Shown: positions 10,101-21,054 of the stretch, piece by piece
Position numbering within the stretch: position 1 is the stretch's first letter
Layout of the letters: each line of letters begins with the position of its first letter
Assembly (NCBI GenBank): GCA_024500155.1
Contig: CM044877.1
Location: 81,576,501-81,640,500 of the forward strand
DNA length: 64,000 bases
From: Chenopodium formosanum
Lineage: Eukaryota > Streptophyta > Magnoliopsida > Caryophyllales > Amaranthaceae
Direction of reading: 5' to 3'
Program-made: the position numbers and the translations under genes
The notes under the pieces: generated by a model
What the model saw: the letters and a program-made list of their open reading frames with translations, nothing else
What the model was told of the DNA's origin: nothing
Database searches by the model: none

Positions 10101-12438
10101 AACGGAGGTAGTATTTATCTTCCCAGACCGAAAGCTCCCCCCTTGAAATTTGTCCCTAATGGACATGATTGACTTTATTTACCTTCATGTGGAAATTGTT
10201 TTGTTTGGATGATTAGTCTGCCATCATTAAATTTTCTATGTCATGACTCATGATTATCTATCATCAAAATTCATGCATTATCTGTTATTCTGTACAGATA
10301 TGTATTGGAATCAGAGCATTTGAAGAAGTTCTTTGAATTCATTCAGCTCCCAAATTTTGACATTGCTGCTGATGCTGCTGCAACTTTTAAGGTTGGGCAT
10401 TTTTCTCTATGTAGATCCTTTCTTTCTTACTATCTGATCGCCAGAATGAATATGGTTTCTTTATGACGGTTTTATAAATTTGGGATATCTTGTGTCTTGT
10501 CTCAAAATTCAAAGAAAGCTTCAGGTACAGGTCATTGTGTATGCTACACATGTGCTATGTGTACCTGAAGTTCTTCCAAATCTTAGTTATATTTGTTATT
10601 TACTTATCTATGTCCTAGCTAAACTTTAGTTATATGTCAAATATGCTACAGTTTTTAATTATGGCCATAATGCAGGAACTCTTGACCAGGCATAAATCCA
10701 CTGTAGCTGAATTTCTTACTAAGAACTATGATTGGGTAAGACAATATACTTCTCTTTCTTTTTGAATGTTGGTTGTAAAAATGGCCAGAAACTATGTTAC
10801 TACATACCATGTACCTTAATATGAACTATAACACAAGTTAGATCAGTGTTACTTTATTTGTTTATCCTCTTATGAATCGGTAACAGCATATTACATGATA
10901 ATGGTACATTTTGGCTTAATTTATGTATCATACCCTATGTTGTACTGGTGAATTAAGTAACATTGAGGTAGATATGAGGACTTGAGGAGTAGTTTCTAGT
11001 TTGAGAATCTTGCAAACGTAGAATTAGTGTTGGGAGATTATGGGCTTATCGAGTTCAAAGTCTCTGAAAGGAAGTCTTCGGAGTTGCCTTATCTTACGTT
11101 GTTTGATTTAGTTGTTTTCATCACTCTATTCATTTATTTTATTTGAGTTTCTTCAGTGTGATACTGATTTTCTGAGTTCATTACATGTTTCAGTTTTTTG
11201 CAGAGTATAACTCAAAATTGCTGGAATCTACCAACTACATTACCAGAAGACAAGCAGTCAAGGTATTTATAATGGAATCAGTAATTACTTAAGTGGTTTC
11301 GTGGTTACACAAGAAGCATAACTGCCTGGGAAGTTGTAAATTGGGGAAATTTGAGTTCCACTTCTCAGGAAAGGCCAAAAAGGGGGAAGTTTTTAATTAT
11401 TTCCCCTAGGTAATTGGAATGGTTTTAAGGAGTAGAACGCATAGGAATTGCTAGTTCTTTGCACTTGTAATTTCCTAAGATCAACCAAATGTGAAAAGAC
11501 AACTAGTATTTTTCATAATTTAGTCTACTTTTTCTTGTGAATTTGTGTTATCATTTGATACATTATGTGGTAAAATTTTCTTTTCCAGGATTGGATGAGT
11601 GCTAATTTAGTTGTTGCCACCATGTATTTGCTGATACTATTTTCGTGTCTTTCAGCTCTTGGGAGACATGTTACTTGATCGTAGCAATTCTGCAACCATG
11701 ACGAAATATGTGTGCTCCAGGGATAATCTACGGATACTTATGAATCTTCTAAGGGTAATTAATACTTGTTACTTAATTTTGTCTTTGCCTCACCCCCCCC
11801 CCCCCCCCCCCCCCTTCTCAATGGATTAACCCCTAGCCCCCAACCTTTCCCAATCAAAAAGATATTAGAAAAGGCGTGTAATGGGGGCTGGAGCAATGTA
11901 TTGACACAAATCTGTTATTTGGAGTCTTTATGAATGTTTCATGGTCCTATAGCCTTGGTAGTGTATACCCTCAACTTTTATTGTGATGATACAGGAGTCG
12001 AGCAAGACCATCCAGATAGAAGCTTTTCATGTTTTCAAGGTTGGTTTCAGCAATTTCACATTCTGATTATGAGTATATGCTTTTACTGTGTTTGATCTGT
12101 TGTGTTTTCCAAACAGCTATTTGCTGCAAACCAAAACAAGCCAGCTGACATCGCTAACATTCTTGTTGCAAACAAGAGCAAGCTTCTTCGATTGCTAGGC
12201 GAGCTCAAGACTGATAAAGGTATTTTTCAAACTTCTCTCTTTCCCTGAAGTTGGTATGTTGACCATGTTCCATTTAGAGCTTGGATCTGTTTTTCACAAG
12301 GACGGCTATTATTTTAAATTACCTTCTTGATTTCTGATTTACGGATTTGATGATTTTGTAGAGGATCAACAATTTGATGCAGACAAGGCTCAAGTCATGC
12401 AGGAAATCGCTTCTCTTGAACCCAAAGAGCTTGCATAA
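7129..12438 (+). CDS. MO25: MO25-like protein (CAB39 family scaffold)
   Basis: Eleven exons: 7129-7245, 8739-8900, 9112-9230, 9539-9613, 10298-10391, 10676-10735, 11194-11262, 11656-11754, 11995-12039, 12117-12219 and 12362-12438. All have GT-AG borders and the reading frame is continuous, giving 339 aa, the usual length of plant MO25-like proteins. The protein starts MKGLFKSKPRTPAEIVRLTR, the hallmark N-terminus, and is a helical-repeat (armadillo-like) Mo25 fold over its whole length. Conserved stretches include the GYENTDMALHYGSMLRECIR block and ESTNYITRRQAVKLLGDML. In animals and fungi MO25 binds and activates STE20/GCK-type kinases together with STRAD; in plants it is linked to cell-division and polarity signalling. 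Intron 1 is 1.5 kb, intron 4 carries a Stowaway MITE and intron 8 a 22-base C run. Confidence 0.96.
9882..10111. mobile_element. Stowaway-type MITE in MO25 intron 4
   Basis: The 230-bp element has terminal inverted repeats: left CAACCTCCGTTTCAATTT, right the complement of CTACCTCCGTTTCAATTT, extended inward by ATTTGCA on both sides. It is flanked by TA on each side (9880-9881 and 10112-10113). CTACCTCCGTTTC with a TA duplication is the Tc1/mariner-derived Stowaway signature. No coding capacity. Confidence 0.8.
11793..11814 (+). repeat. 22-base C homopolymer in MO25 intron 8
   Basis: An uninterrupted run of 22 cytosines lies 39 bp after the exon 8 donor. Runs this long are rare in plant introns. 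It would give a G run on the other strand, and is also a place where base callers and assemblers commonly misjudge length. Confidence 0.9.
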
Positions 12439-14084
12439 GCTATTTTTATTGTTGTTGTGTATTATCATTTTCCATTGTATCCCCGGCTCTTTTTATCCTC
12501 CCCTTGAGCCCTTTTTCCAAAGCATAAACCTGTGGATTTAGCAGCACCGTGGTGTCCTCTGTTTGGCACTAGTATCTAATCGTTTACTGCCCTTTTTTTT
12601 TATTTACCCTTATCCCTTGATCCACAGATGTTAATTAGAAGGTAGCTTCCAGTTCTCAATATCTTCTAATTTTGAGTTAATTGAGAACACCCTTTGTAAA
12701 AAAAAAAAAAAAAAACGTCAAAGGTAAATATGGTTGATTTGACAAGTTCAAAGTGCAATACATCTTTCTGTGTGGCTTCTTCTATGTCATATTTCTGTTG
12801 ATTTCCTTTCTAATACCCATGAGTCCATGATTCGGGTTTGTCTCGTATATTTTTCAATACATGCTTATATACCAAGGCTAAGTTCGATGCATTGGCTGAT
12901 TGACTAATACTTAGATGAATAAACAACTGACAATGGATATACTAATTGTGTACTTTGCAGTTTAGGGAGCAAATGTTTAGTCTAACCTTAGTTTAAGGCG
13001 TATTTAGGACAATTCACTCGCTGTTAGTTGCCTAATTTTAACGAAGCGTTTGTATGGCTTTGAAAAGATTACAGCGAGAGAGAATAATTTTGGTGTATGT
13101 AGTTGAAAACTTGCGTTTCATGAGGAGATAGAAGATTGAGCCGTGTGAAGTCACGGATTTAAAAAATGCAAAGCAGCATATTATTTGCAGATAGGCATAT
13201 TCCAAGGGCTTGGTGGGGGTTATTCCATGTTCCATGTTATGGCCCTTTTGCATCTCAAAACTTCTGACCTTTTTTCTGAAAAACAAAGAAAATGGGGAAT
13301 TAAAAAATGAGAGGAAAATAAAGAATTGAATAAAGTACTTTTTGGAGGAACTAATGACCAAATGGGTGGTAACCCCTTCAAGTAGAAGCATATAAATGCA
13401 AGGCCATTTTCATTCTTTACGCCCTTGCAAGTGTTTGGTTCATTCCTATACAGCATTTTACTGTAGTAATTATGGACTATATGTTAGACTCTTAGTGTTA
13501 TTATTTTTTAAACGACTTAATTTAGTTGCCCTATTTTCCGTATTAATATCTGTAGAACGTAATCATATTATCTTACGTATTATGTAAAATAGCAAACAAA
13601 AAAAAAAGCCCAAAACAAAGTACAGTCTCGTAATAAAAAAAAATATGTACAGAGTTGTGAATAAAAAGGACGAAAATAAAAAGGGACAGAAATCTAATGT
13701 TGCACTTTAAAAAAACGAGAAGTGTATAACATGATTGTTTTTTAAGGTAAGATGAAAGACTCTACTAAACTGACACCTCTCACAAATTTAGCCAGTTTAA
13801 CTTTGCATGTCGACTTTTGAAATAGAGGGTGCTAGTACAGGAATCCCTCTACTCCCAAGCATTTTGTAGTTGGTGGGGCTCGAACTTAAAGTGAGTTCCC
13901 CACCAACTCCACCGAAATATAAAAGTATATGCCATGATAGCCAATTAGCCATCCCGCTCAGTGAAGCAAAACAAAGGGAGTATAAATAGATCACTGAGTC
14001 AGACACTAACACCAGAAGGATCTAAAGCTCGCAGCATCAGTCATCACATAACCATTCACAAGACTCCCTTGTAAATTCAGAAAA
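12439..14084. other. Intergenic region
   Basis: The region contains the MO25 3' flank (an A tract near 12699-12715), AT-rich sequence, and a SINE-like segment at 13800-13975. Short frames on both strands have no recognisable domain. The last 70 bp is the leader of the phosphatase gene. Confidence 0.55.
13800..13975 (-). mobile_element. tRNA-derived SINE-like element
   Basis: Read on the minus strand, the segment begins GGGATGGCTAATTGGCTATC, which resembles an RNA polymerase III A box (TGGCTAATTGG), and about 70 bp later has AGTTCGAGCCCC, resembling a B box. That order and spacing fit a tRNA-related SINE head. The 3' limit and target duplication are not clear. Confidence 0.45.
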
Positions 14085-17000
14085 ATGGCTACCAATGGTA
14101 TTTTCTCCTTTAATGAAATAAAATTCAGTTGAAATTTCATTGAATTTTCTTAAATTTGCTCAAAGTTTTGAACTTTATTAATTTTGGGTGTTAAATTATG
14201 TTTAATAGAGCAACTTTCAAAGTTCCTTGCGACTGCTGTTGATGCTGCCAAGAAAGCTGGCGAAGTATCTCTCTCTTTCTCTACAATTTGCATGTTTTTT
14301 CAATCAATTTAAAAAGTGGGATTTTTTTAATTTTTGTTCATATTACAGGTAATTCGGAACGGATTTTATCAAACCAAAAATGTGGAGCACAAAGGCCAGG
14401 TTAATCTAAATCTACTTTGAGATTCTGGGTTGTTTTTAATTATTGTGAATGTTTATTTCTGATTTTTCGCATATTTAGTATAGATTCAGTTAAATTGTAA
14501 GAAATTATGAATATTCTGCAATTGTATTTTCTTTTTTGGTGATGTAGCATTGGCATTTTCCCTATCTAAATTGATAGATTGGAATGAATTGAGCTCTGGA
14601 TGATGGACATTTTTCGATTAAATTGGTGTGTATATAGACATATAATAATCTGTAGTGTTTTTCTTGGAATATTGGAATTTCAGGCATTTGTAGTTTTAGG
14701 AATGATGTTGAAGATAATGTAATCCTTTAATTTTACAGGATTAATCTGATTATATGCTTAATTTCCCCTGATTACAGCAATTTCCCTATAATCATGAGAT
14801 GAGCTCGAATTTATGAGTTATGCTTTGTAAAAAAATCTAAAATGAAAAGTTAAACAATGAAATGGAAAAAATGTAATTAAATGCCTTATTTTTTTTACAA
14901 TGACAATTGTTGTAGATTTTAGTCTAGTGACTAACTAAAGAATCTATGATCTGGTGGTTTTGAATGCAGTGAGAGAAGGGTTGAAATTCCTTTTATTTCA
15001 ATGCTACATTCATTCAATGTATACCATGAACTTTGCTCGGAGTTTGGGGGGAAAACTCCTTAAGCTGGCAGGAATGTCGTGGATATACACCTTGCCTTGG
15101 GGATAAATCAGTGTAACCCAGAATGTGGTAATTGGTTGGCAATTAAAATGGGCTCATGAATGTACTAACACTTTAGTACTACCATTTACTTATGTGCACA
15201 TTCCCAAACGTGGCCTTTTGGGGATGGTGAGACGGTGAGACGGTGTCTCGTTCCCAAACGTGGCCTTTTGGGGATGGTGAGACGGTGTATCATTCCCAAA
15301 CGTGGCCTTTTGGGGATGGTGAGACGGTGTATAATGTACATGTCTGCTAGTGCATAATGTCTTGTGTTTTGGTTAGTGGGTCTGTAATCTTGCTATGTAA
15401 TGTCTTGTGTTTCGGTTAGTGGGTCTATAATCTTGCTGTGTAATGTAGACAGTATAGGAAGAGTTCTTCATTAGAATCAGAGGAAATGGATTGGCTGACT
15501 GATGTTAGCGGCTCAAGTTAGCAATATACTATTTTTTTGGTGTTCTACCCGGTTCACCCTTTGGGCTAATCCAGATTCACTATTTAATCGTGGGGTAACT
15601 TGTCCAAGCAGGTGGATTTGGTGACAGAAACTGACAAGGCATGCGAAGAGCTTGTCTTCAATCATCTCAAGCAATTTTACCCTGATCATAAGGTTTTTCC
15701 TTTTTCTGGTTCTCCTTGTTTCTGAATGTCTTTTGTTGATTGCAGGACCCAATATATCATATTTTTTATTTTATATTCTATTTCAGTTCATTGGTGAAGA
15801 AACTACGGCTGCCTATGGTGCTACAGAGCTGACGGATGATCCTACATGGATCGTTGATCCACTTGATGGGACAACTAACTTTGTGCATGGGTAAATAGTT
15901 ACAACCTTTAACTTTCTTGTTGAAGTTGATTCTTTCTAAGTTTAGTTGTATCCCTTTCTAATCTCAGGTTCCCATTCGTGTGTGTGTCTATTGGTCTCAC
16001 CATCGGAAAAGTCCCAGTTGTCGGTGTCGTATATAATCCAATTATGAATGAGGTGAGAACCGCCAATCCTTGAAATTTATAATGCGGTTAAGACTGTGTG
16101 AGTCGGTTGAACATTATAAGAAATCACAATTGACCTTTGTATGTCCTTTTGACCACTCTACACAGGAAGTTTTTCTTTCTTTGTAATATAGTAGTTGAAG
16201 TTCAGATCAGAACTTGTGTAAGTTTTATGAACTGACATTTGGCTTTTGGCGTTTTAGCTTTTCACCGGTGTCCGAGGGCAAGGGGCTTTTCTGAATGGAA
16301 AACCCATACAAGGTATGTGTAACTTAATCAGTTGCTAGCTTCTTGATTTCATGACTTTCTTATTCAGAACCTTATCTCTCACCTTCTTGCAGTTTCTTCA
16401 AAAGATGAGCTTGTCAATTGTCTCCTTGCTACAGAGGTATTTAAAAAGACATTTTTCATTTATTTTTGGAAATTGGTGTATACAGCCCTAAGGGCTAAAA
16501 AGCTAAATGCTTATTTTCAACCCTAACGTTTGTATATAACATTACCGTTGATTTGTACTTTTAAATTACAACTTTTCCAAGTGATTTCATAATTGTGATA
16601 AATTAGGATCATCAGTGTTTCTTTTCAATTTCTCTGTTCTGTTTGCCCAGTCTTGTTAACTTTCTATCTTCGAGAACAATTATGTATATGAAGTGGGTTT
16701 TAGAAATACTTCTTGCATTGTGTTTCCTGAGTTTGATACTTGCAATTCATTATTGCCTTATTCTTTTCAATATTATCTTATAAAATTTCAACTTATGATT
16801 GTTTATTCCGTTTGTTGGAGCAGACTGGTACAAAGCGTGATAAAGCCACTGTTGATACCACAACAAATCGAATTAATTCATTGCTTTTCAAGGTATAGAT
16901 CTGAATTATGTATTGTTGTCTATGGAGAAATAAGCATTTTGTGTAAGCTAAATAAATTTCTCCTGTAATCAGGTGAGATCTGTACGAATGTCTGGCTCTT

Positions 17001-17875
17001 GTGCACTGAACTTATGCGGTATAGCTTGCGGAAGGCTTGATCTTTTCTATGAGTCTGGATATGGGGGTGCATGGTATAAAATCTTGTCTTGTCCATGCTT
17101 CTCCTCTATCATATTATATTCAAAGGCCTGTCTTTACTCTATGAGGATTAGCAATGCTGAATATTTATGAAAAAAGGTGCGCATGTTTTAACTATTTTTC
17201 CTTGTGTCAGGGATGTGGCAGCTGGTATTGTAATTGTTGAAGAGGCTGGAGGCCGTGTTTTTGATCCGTAAGCTACAAACTTGTCGTGTCAAAAGTTTTG
17301 CATTTCTTGTTACTTCTTTTGATTTGTTGATTTCCTTTTTGTCATTTAACTTTAATATAAACCATAGATCATGTTAACAAAGATGTGTTGGTCCTTAGCA
17401 CAAGGAGTGTTGACCAGCTTATGCTTGTGTTGATAATCTAAGCTAAAGATGTATTTAGTTCTCGTAATTAGTACACCTTCAATCGTAATTAATACTTCGT
17501 AGTTCATAGGCCACATTTGATTTGGGGTAATTTTAAGCTAAAACGTAACATCTAATCTTCACTACTCAAATTCTTGTATCTCCGTCAAGCCAATGCTGTA
17601 TGTACATTGAAATCTTATAGAGGTATTAGGGTAATATGAGAAAGCTAAAAAATTCACTTACTTTTTTGTAAAGTGCTTTATTAAATTGAGACTGACGATT
17701 AAAATTAGATAGCAGCCTATCGTTTTCAGACAGAGATAGTGAGTAATTGATTTATTGTGGTTGTTGTTTTAATTTCAGGTCTGGTAAAGATCATGATATA
17801 ACAGTCTCGCGAATAGCTGCTTCAAACCCCCTTATCAAGGATTCATTTACTGAGGCTTTCCGACAAGTTGAATGA
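14085..17875 (+). CDS. VTC4: Inositol monophosphatase / L-galactose-1-P phosphatase
   Basis: Twelve exons: 14085-14097, 14209-14264, 14349-14399, 15612-15692, 15787-15890, 15968-16052, 16258-16312, 16393-16436, 16824-16892, 16973-17073, 17211-17267 and 17779-17875. All are GT-AG, encoding 270 aa, matching plant VTC4/IMP (about 271). The metal-dependent phosphatase motifs are intact: GEE at 70-72, DPLDGTTNF at 91-99 with metal ligands Asp91 and Asp94, and WDVAAG at 220-225 with Asp221. In plants this enzyme hydrolyses L-galactose-1-phosphate in the Smirnoff-Wheeler ascorbate pathway and myo-inositol-phosphate in inositol synthesis. No transit peptide is seen, which fits the cytosolic VTC4 type rather than the plastid IMPL proteins. 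The first coding exon has only 13 nt. Intron 3 holds minisatellites. Confidence 0.95.
15201..15446. repeat. Two minisatellites in phosphatase intron 3
   Basis: Three tandem copies of a unit starting TTCCCAAACGTGGCC and ending GAGACGGTG start at 15201, 15251 and 15293 (spacings 50 and 42 bp). Directly after, two copies of a 43-bp unit starting TAATGTCTTGTGTTT begin at 15355 and 15398. Both are local tandem duplications inside a 1.2-kb intron. Confidence 0.85.
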
Positions 17876-18237
17876 GAGAACAAGCTAGCAAAACATACAT
17901 GAACAATACAGTTATTCTACAAACTGGTGTTGCACCTTTCTGTCAACACCGGCATTTGGTATGGTCATTTTTTTCTCTTTGAGCATTTGATAACTGTTAA
18001 TTCTTATTGTTTACAGTCCAATTTCTAATCAATGTTCCTAATGTATTGAACCGTCAAGAATCCTAAAGAAAAGAGTATGTTATACTTTTTAGCTCTTCGT
18101 CTCCTACTGATGTATCCTCTCTGCATTGCATATATCCTTTCTCTAACTCAAAAGAGATTATTCTGCTAAAGTATAAAGAAAGCTCGTGTTTGAGATAGAT
18201 TTAACTCAATGTACACGTTCATGCTTCATGGGTCTTG
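17876..18237. other. Intergenic region between convergent genes
   Basis: The 362 bp between the phosphatase stop and the stop of the first b561/DOMON gene presumably hold both 3' UTRs. Nothing else is evident. Confidence 0.6.
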
Positions 18238-19953
18238 TTAATGATTGCTGCTACTTTGGCTTGCTGCAACCTTGGTCTTCTTACTTTTCTTAAGTATTTC
18301 CAATACTAACGCAACCACCCCCCATGGTGCAAGCACACCAAAGATAGCGGCCCTCGCATCTATACCAGGTTTGAGGATAGTGAGACCCAAGCTTATGTTG
18401 AATAGGCCGAGGATTACCATTACTCTCCCAACTAAGTGGTGGTACTTGCTCCAGTAGGATCTGTACATGTGGTCCTTATGTGGTCTAAGCACAAGTGCAG
18501 ATACCTATAGATTCAAAACACGAAAAATAAGTACTCCTTTGATCCCTAAAATTTAAAGACCGGTGTCTATCCTAGCACATATCAAACTAATGGGTAATCC
18601 GTAGTAAAGTGTTATCATATTAAAAAGTGTTGCAATTATTTTGAAAGTAACGAAAAAGATAAGAGTTGTACTCGTAATTACTCTGTTGAACGGTGAATAC
18701 ACGTATGTATAGTACCTGAAACGTGGCCATACAAAAGAGGGCCGTCCCGATCCGTTTATGGTCGGCAAAATGTCTTAGGCCTTGGATACTATTAAGTTTG
18801 AGACCAATGGCCCAACCTGTAGCACCAAGAATGTATGCTGGGATTTGGCACCCAATATGAAGATAAAACCAAGTTGAGTCATCTTTTGGGAAAAATTCCT
18901 TGTAATGTCTTGCTATCATAATTCCCAAAGGCATCAATATTCCCCAGCCAATTATATTTACAGTTACATGCGCCTGAAATTGAAGTTATAATGTTTGCAT
19001 GAATAAAAAAGTAGTGTATAACTTTTACTTGCTACCATAAATTCCAAAGGCATCAGGATTCGTCATTGTTTTTTGTTTTTCTTGAAAACTAAAAATAAAA
19101 ATGAAAACAGACATTATAGTTTCCACTTTTCTATTGCCGTCAATGTTAAGTTCATTATACAATCTATATATGACTTAAAATTTAAAACCCAATTTATCTC
19201 TTGTGTTATCGTATTTTCTAGATATTATTATGAAAAACCAGTCTGTACTTATCATAATTTTTATGTTTTTGTTTCCAATCAACACGTATGTTTATTAATA
19301 ATTTGGAATTTAAAATCCGAAAGAAAACTCACATTTCTAAACGGAGTAGGTTTTTCAGAGAGGATGATGTCACCGGAAAGAAGGTTAAGGGAAGCCATGG
19401 AATGAAGGTTAGGGTAAGCCATATTATGCCATAGGGGAGTCCCATACTCGTTTAAGAGCCCTTCTTGCCAAAGTTGATTAATCAGAGTCTTATTTTTAGG
19501 GACCTTAATCATTGCAAATATAAATATTTCGTCTTTAATAATCGCGGCCTTTAGTCCTATTACTTCGAAACTCAAAGCACCCTTAGCAAGGCCTGTCCTA
19601 TAGGACATAATAGGGGATGTGTATGCCAAAACCGACCCATTGTCACCATTGCGGTATGCCACCAAGGTTTGTGCTCCAAGCATGGCTTTTCCCGTAGGGT
19701 TTATGGCCCATGCAACCCACTTGGCCAAGGAGCCGGGTCCAACCCCGGGGTGGCGGTAGGCCATGTCGAGTGTTCCGATTGAAGGGTTGTAGTTGTAATG
19801 TAGGGAGGAGTTGAAAAAGGGGAGATCAACACAATTTTTATAGCCATGTGGTTTTTTTAAAATTGGTGCAAATTTGTAATTGGCGCACGGAGTCGTCGAT
19901 TGTACGTAAAAGGGTAGAGTTGTAACAAACAATATGAATATGGAAGAAAACAT
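18238..19953 (-). CDS. Cytochrome b561 and DOMON domain protein (tandem copy 1)
   Basis: Three exons on the minus strand: 19953-19333, 18973-18716 and 18504-18238. GT-AG borders in phase 0 give 381 aa. Exon 1 encodes a signal peptide (MFSSIFILFVTTLPFYVQS) and the extracellular DOMON domain of the plant DUF568/AIR12 type (CANYKF, YNPSIGTLDMAYRH, WVAWAINPTGKAMLGAQ). Exons 2-3 encode the membrane cytochrome b561 core with heme-ligand-type His residues in AHVTVN, the HIGCQ helix, HFADHKRIG and KYHHLVG. CYBDOM proteins are proposed to carry electrons across the plasma membrane from ascorbate to apoplastic acceptors. It differs from copy 2 in replacing the Gly-rich linker with SEKPTPFRN and AHG with AHV. 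A run of 19 A residues immediately precedes the start codon. Confidence 0.92.
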
Positions 19954-19972
19954 TTTTTTTTTTTTTTTTTTT
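19954..19972 (-). promoter_or_regulatory. Poly(A) leader directly before the start codon
   Basis: On the minus strand, 19 consecutive A residues abut the ATG at 19953-19951. If transcribed, the mRNA leader would end in an A-rich tract able to bind poly(A)-binding protein. It may equally be a length-variable homopolymer with no role. Confidence 0.5.
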
Positions 19973-21054
19973 CACATATGAGAAAATGATTTTGAAGTTT
20001 TTACTAAGTGTCAAAAATTATGGCGAAACAAGAGGATATTAGTATGCATGTTACAGATTGTAATTCTACATACATTAACATTATTATATTATCAAGACAG
20101 CTATAGATCGAGTTAAGGAATCCAAGATTATTATTGTTCAATCCATGTAATATTTGAAAAAAGGGACTAAATATAGTGTTATAAACTTATCATGACTATT
20201 TCATGTATCAAGCTAAATTGCTAATGAGAGCATATTGCAAATTATTTTGCTTTGATCATTAATAAAACATTTCAACCCCGTAGATTTGATGATCAAAATT
20301 AAAAGAGCAAAGCACATCATAAGGGTGTAACTTCAAAATTGAACATATTTTGTTATGTAAAAATGGTGCACAATGTACTTACCTAGCTTTGTATCTTTTT
20401 AATTACGCGTCATCTTACATATTCTTAAGAAACACGAGTATATATACTTGTATTTATTTATCTATTTATTCATTCGAGCACTTTTATATATTCTGCAAAC
20501 TGCAATGTGGTATGCATGCTCTATATCACTCGAATATAATTTGATACATGTTAATTGCTATTTATTATATGCATATATAGACCACAAATAAGTTCCGTAT
20601 GATGTGGTGGGTAAGAACGATGATCAAACAAATAAATAAAAAATTGTTGCACTATTTTTTTGTACCGATAATTGCTTGCATTGCATGCCAAATTGCCAAT
20701 CATTATACGTAATAAAGTAGTTTGTTTTCCTAACCAATGTTCTTTATGTATTGAAAATGTAAACCTATTACAAATTGATTAAATCCAATAACAGAAAAGA
20801 ATATATATCATCCTCTTTAACCTAATTTTATTTAAAAATAATTAAAAACAAATCAAGTAATTAACCATACATATGACATTAATACAATATCACATCTAAA
20901 AATGGGCTTCAAAAATGTCAATCTGCTAAAAAATTGAAAGAAAATAAAGAAAGCTCATATAAAAACTAGACTTAAATCAATGTGTGTAGTGTACTACGTT
21001 CTTGGCCCTTGTTAAACGATACTAAAATAGTGTGCCGCTATTTTCATCTGATTT
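19973..21054. other. Intergenic region between the b561/DOMON pair
   Basis: AT-rich sequence upstream of copy 1 and downstream of copy 2. It should hold the copy 1 promoter and the copy 2 3' UTR. I see no other coding segment. Confidence 0.55.
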
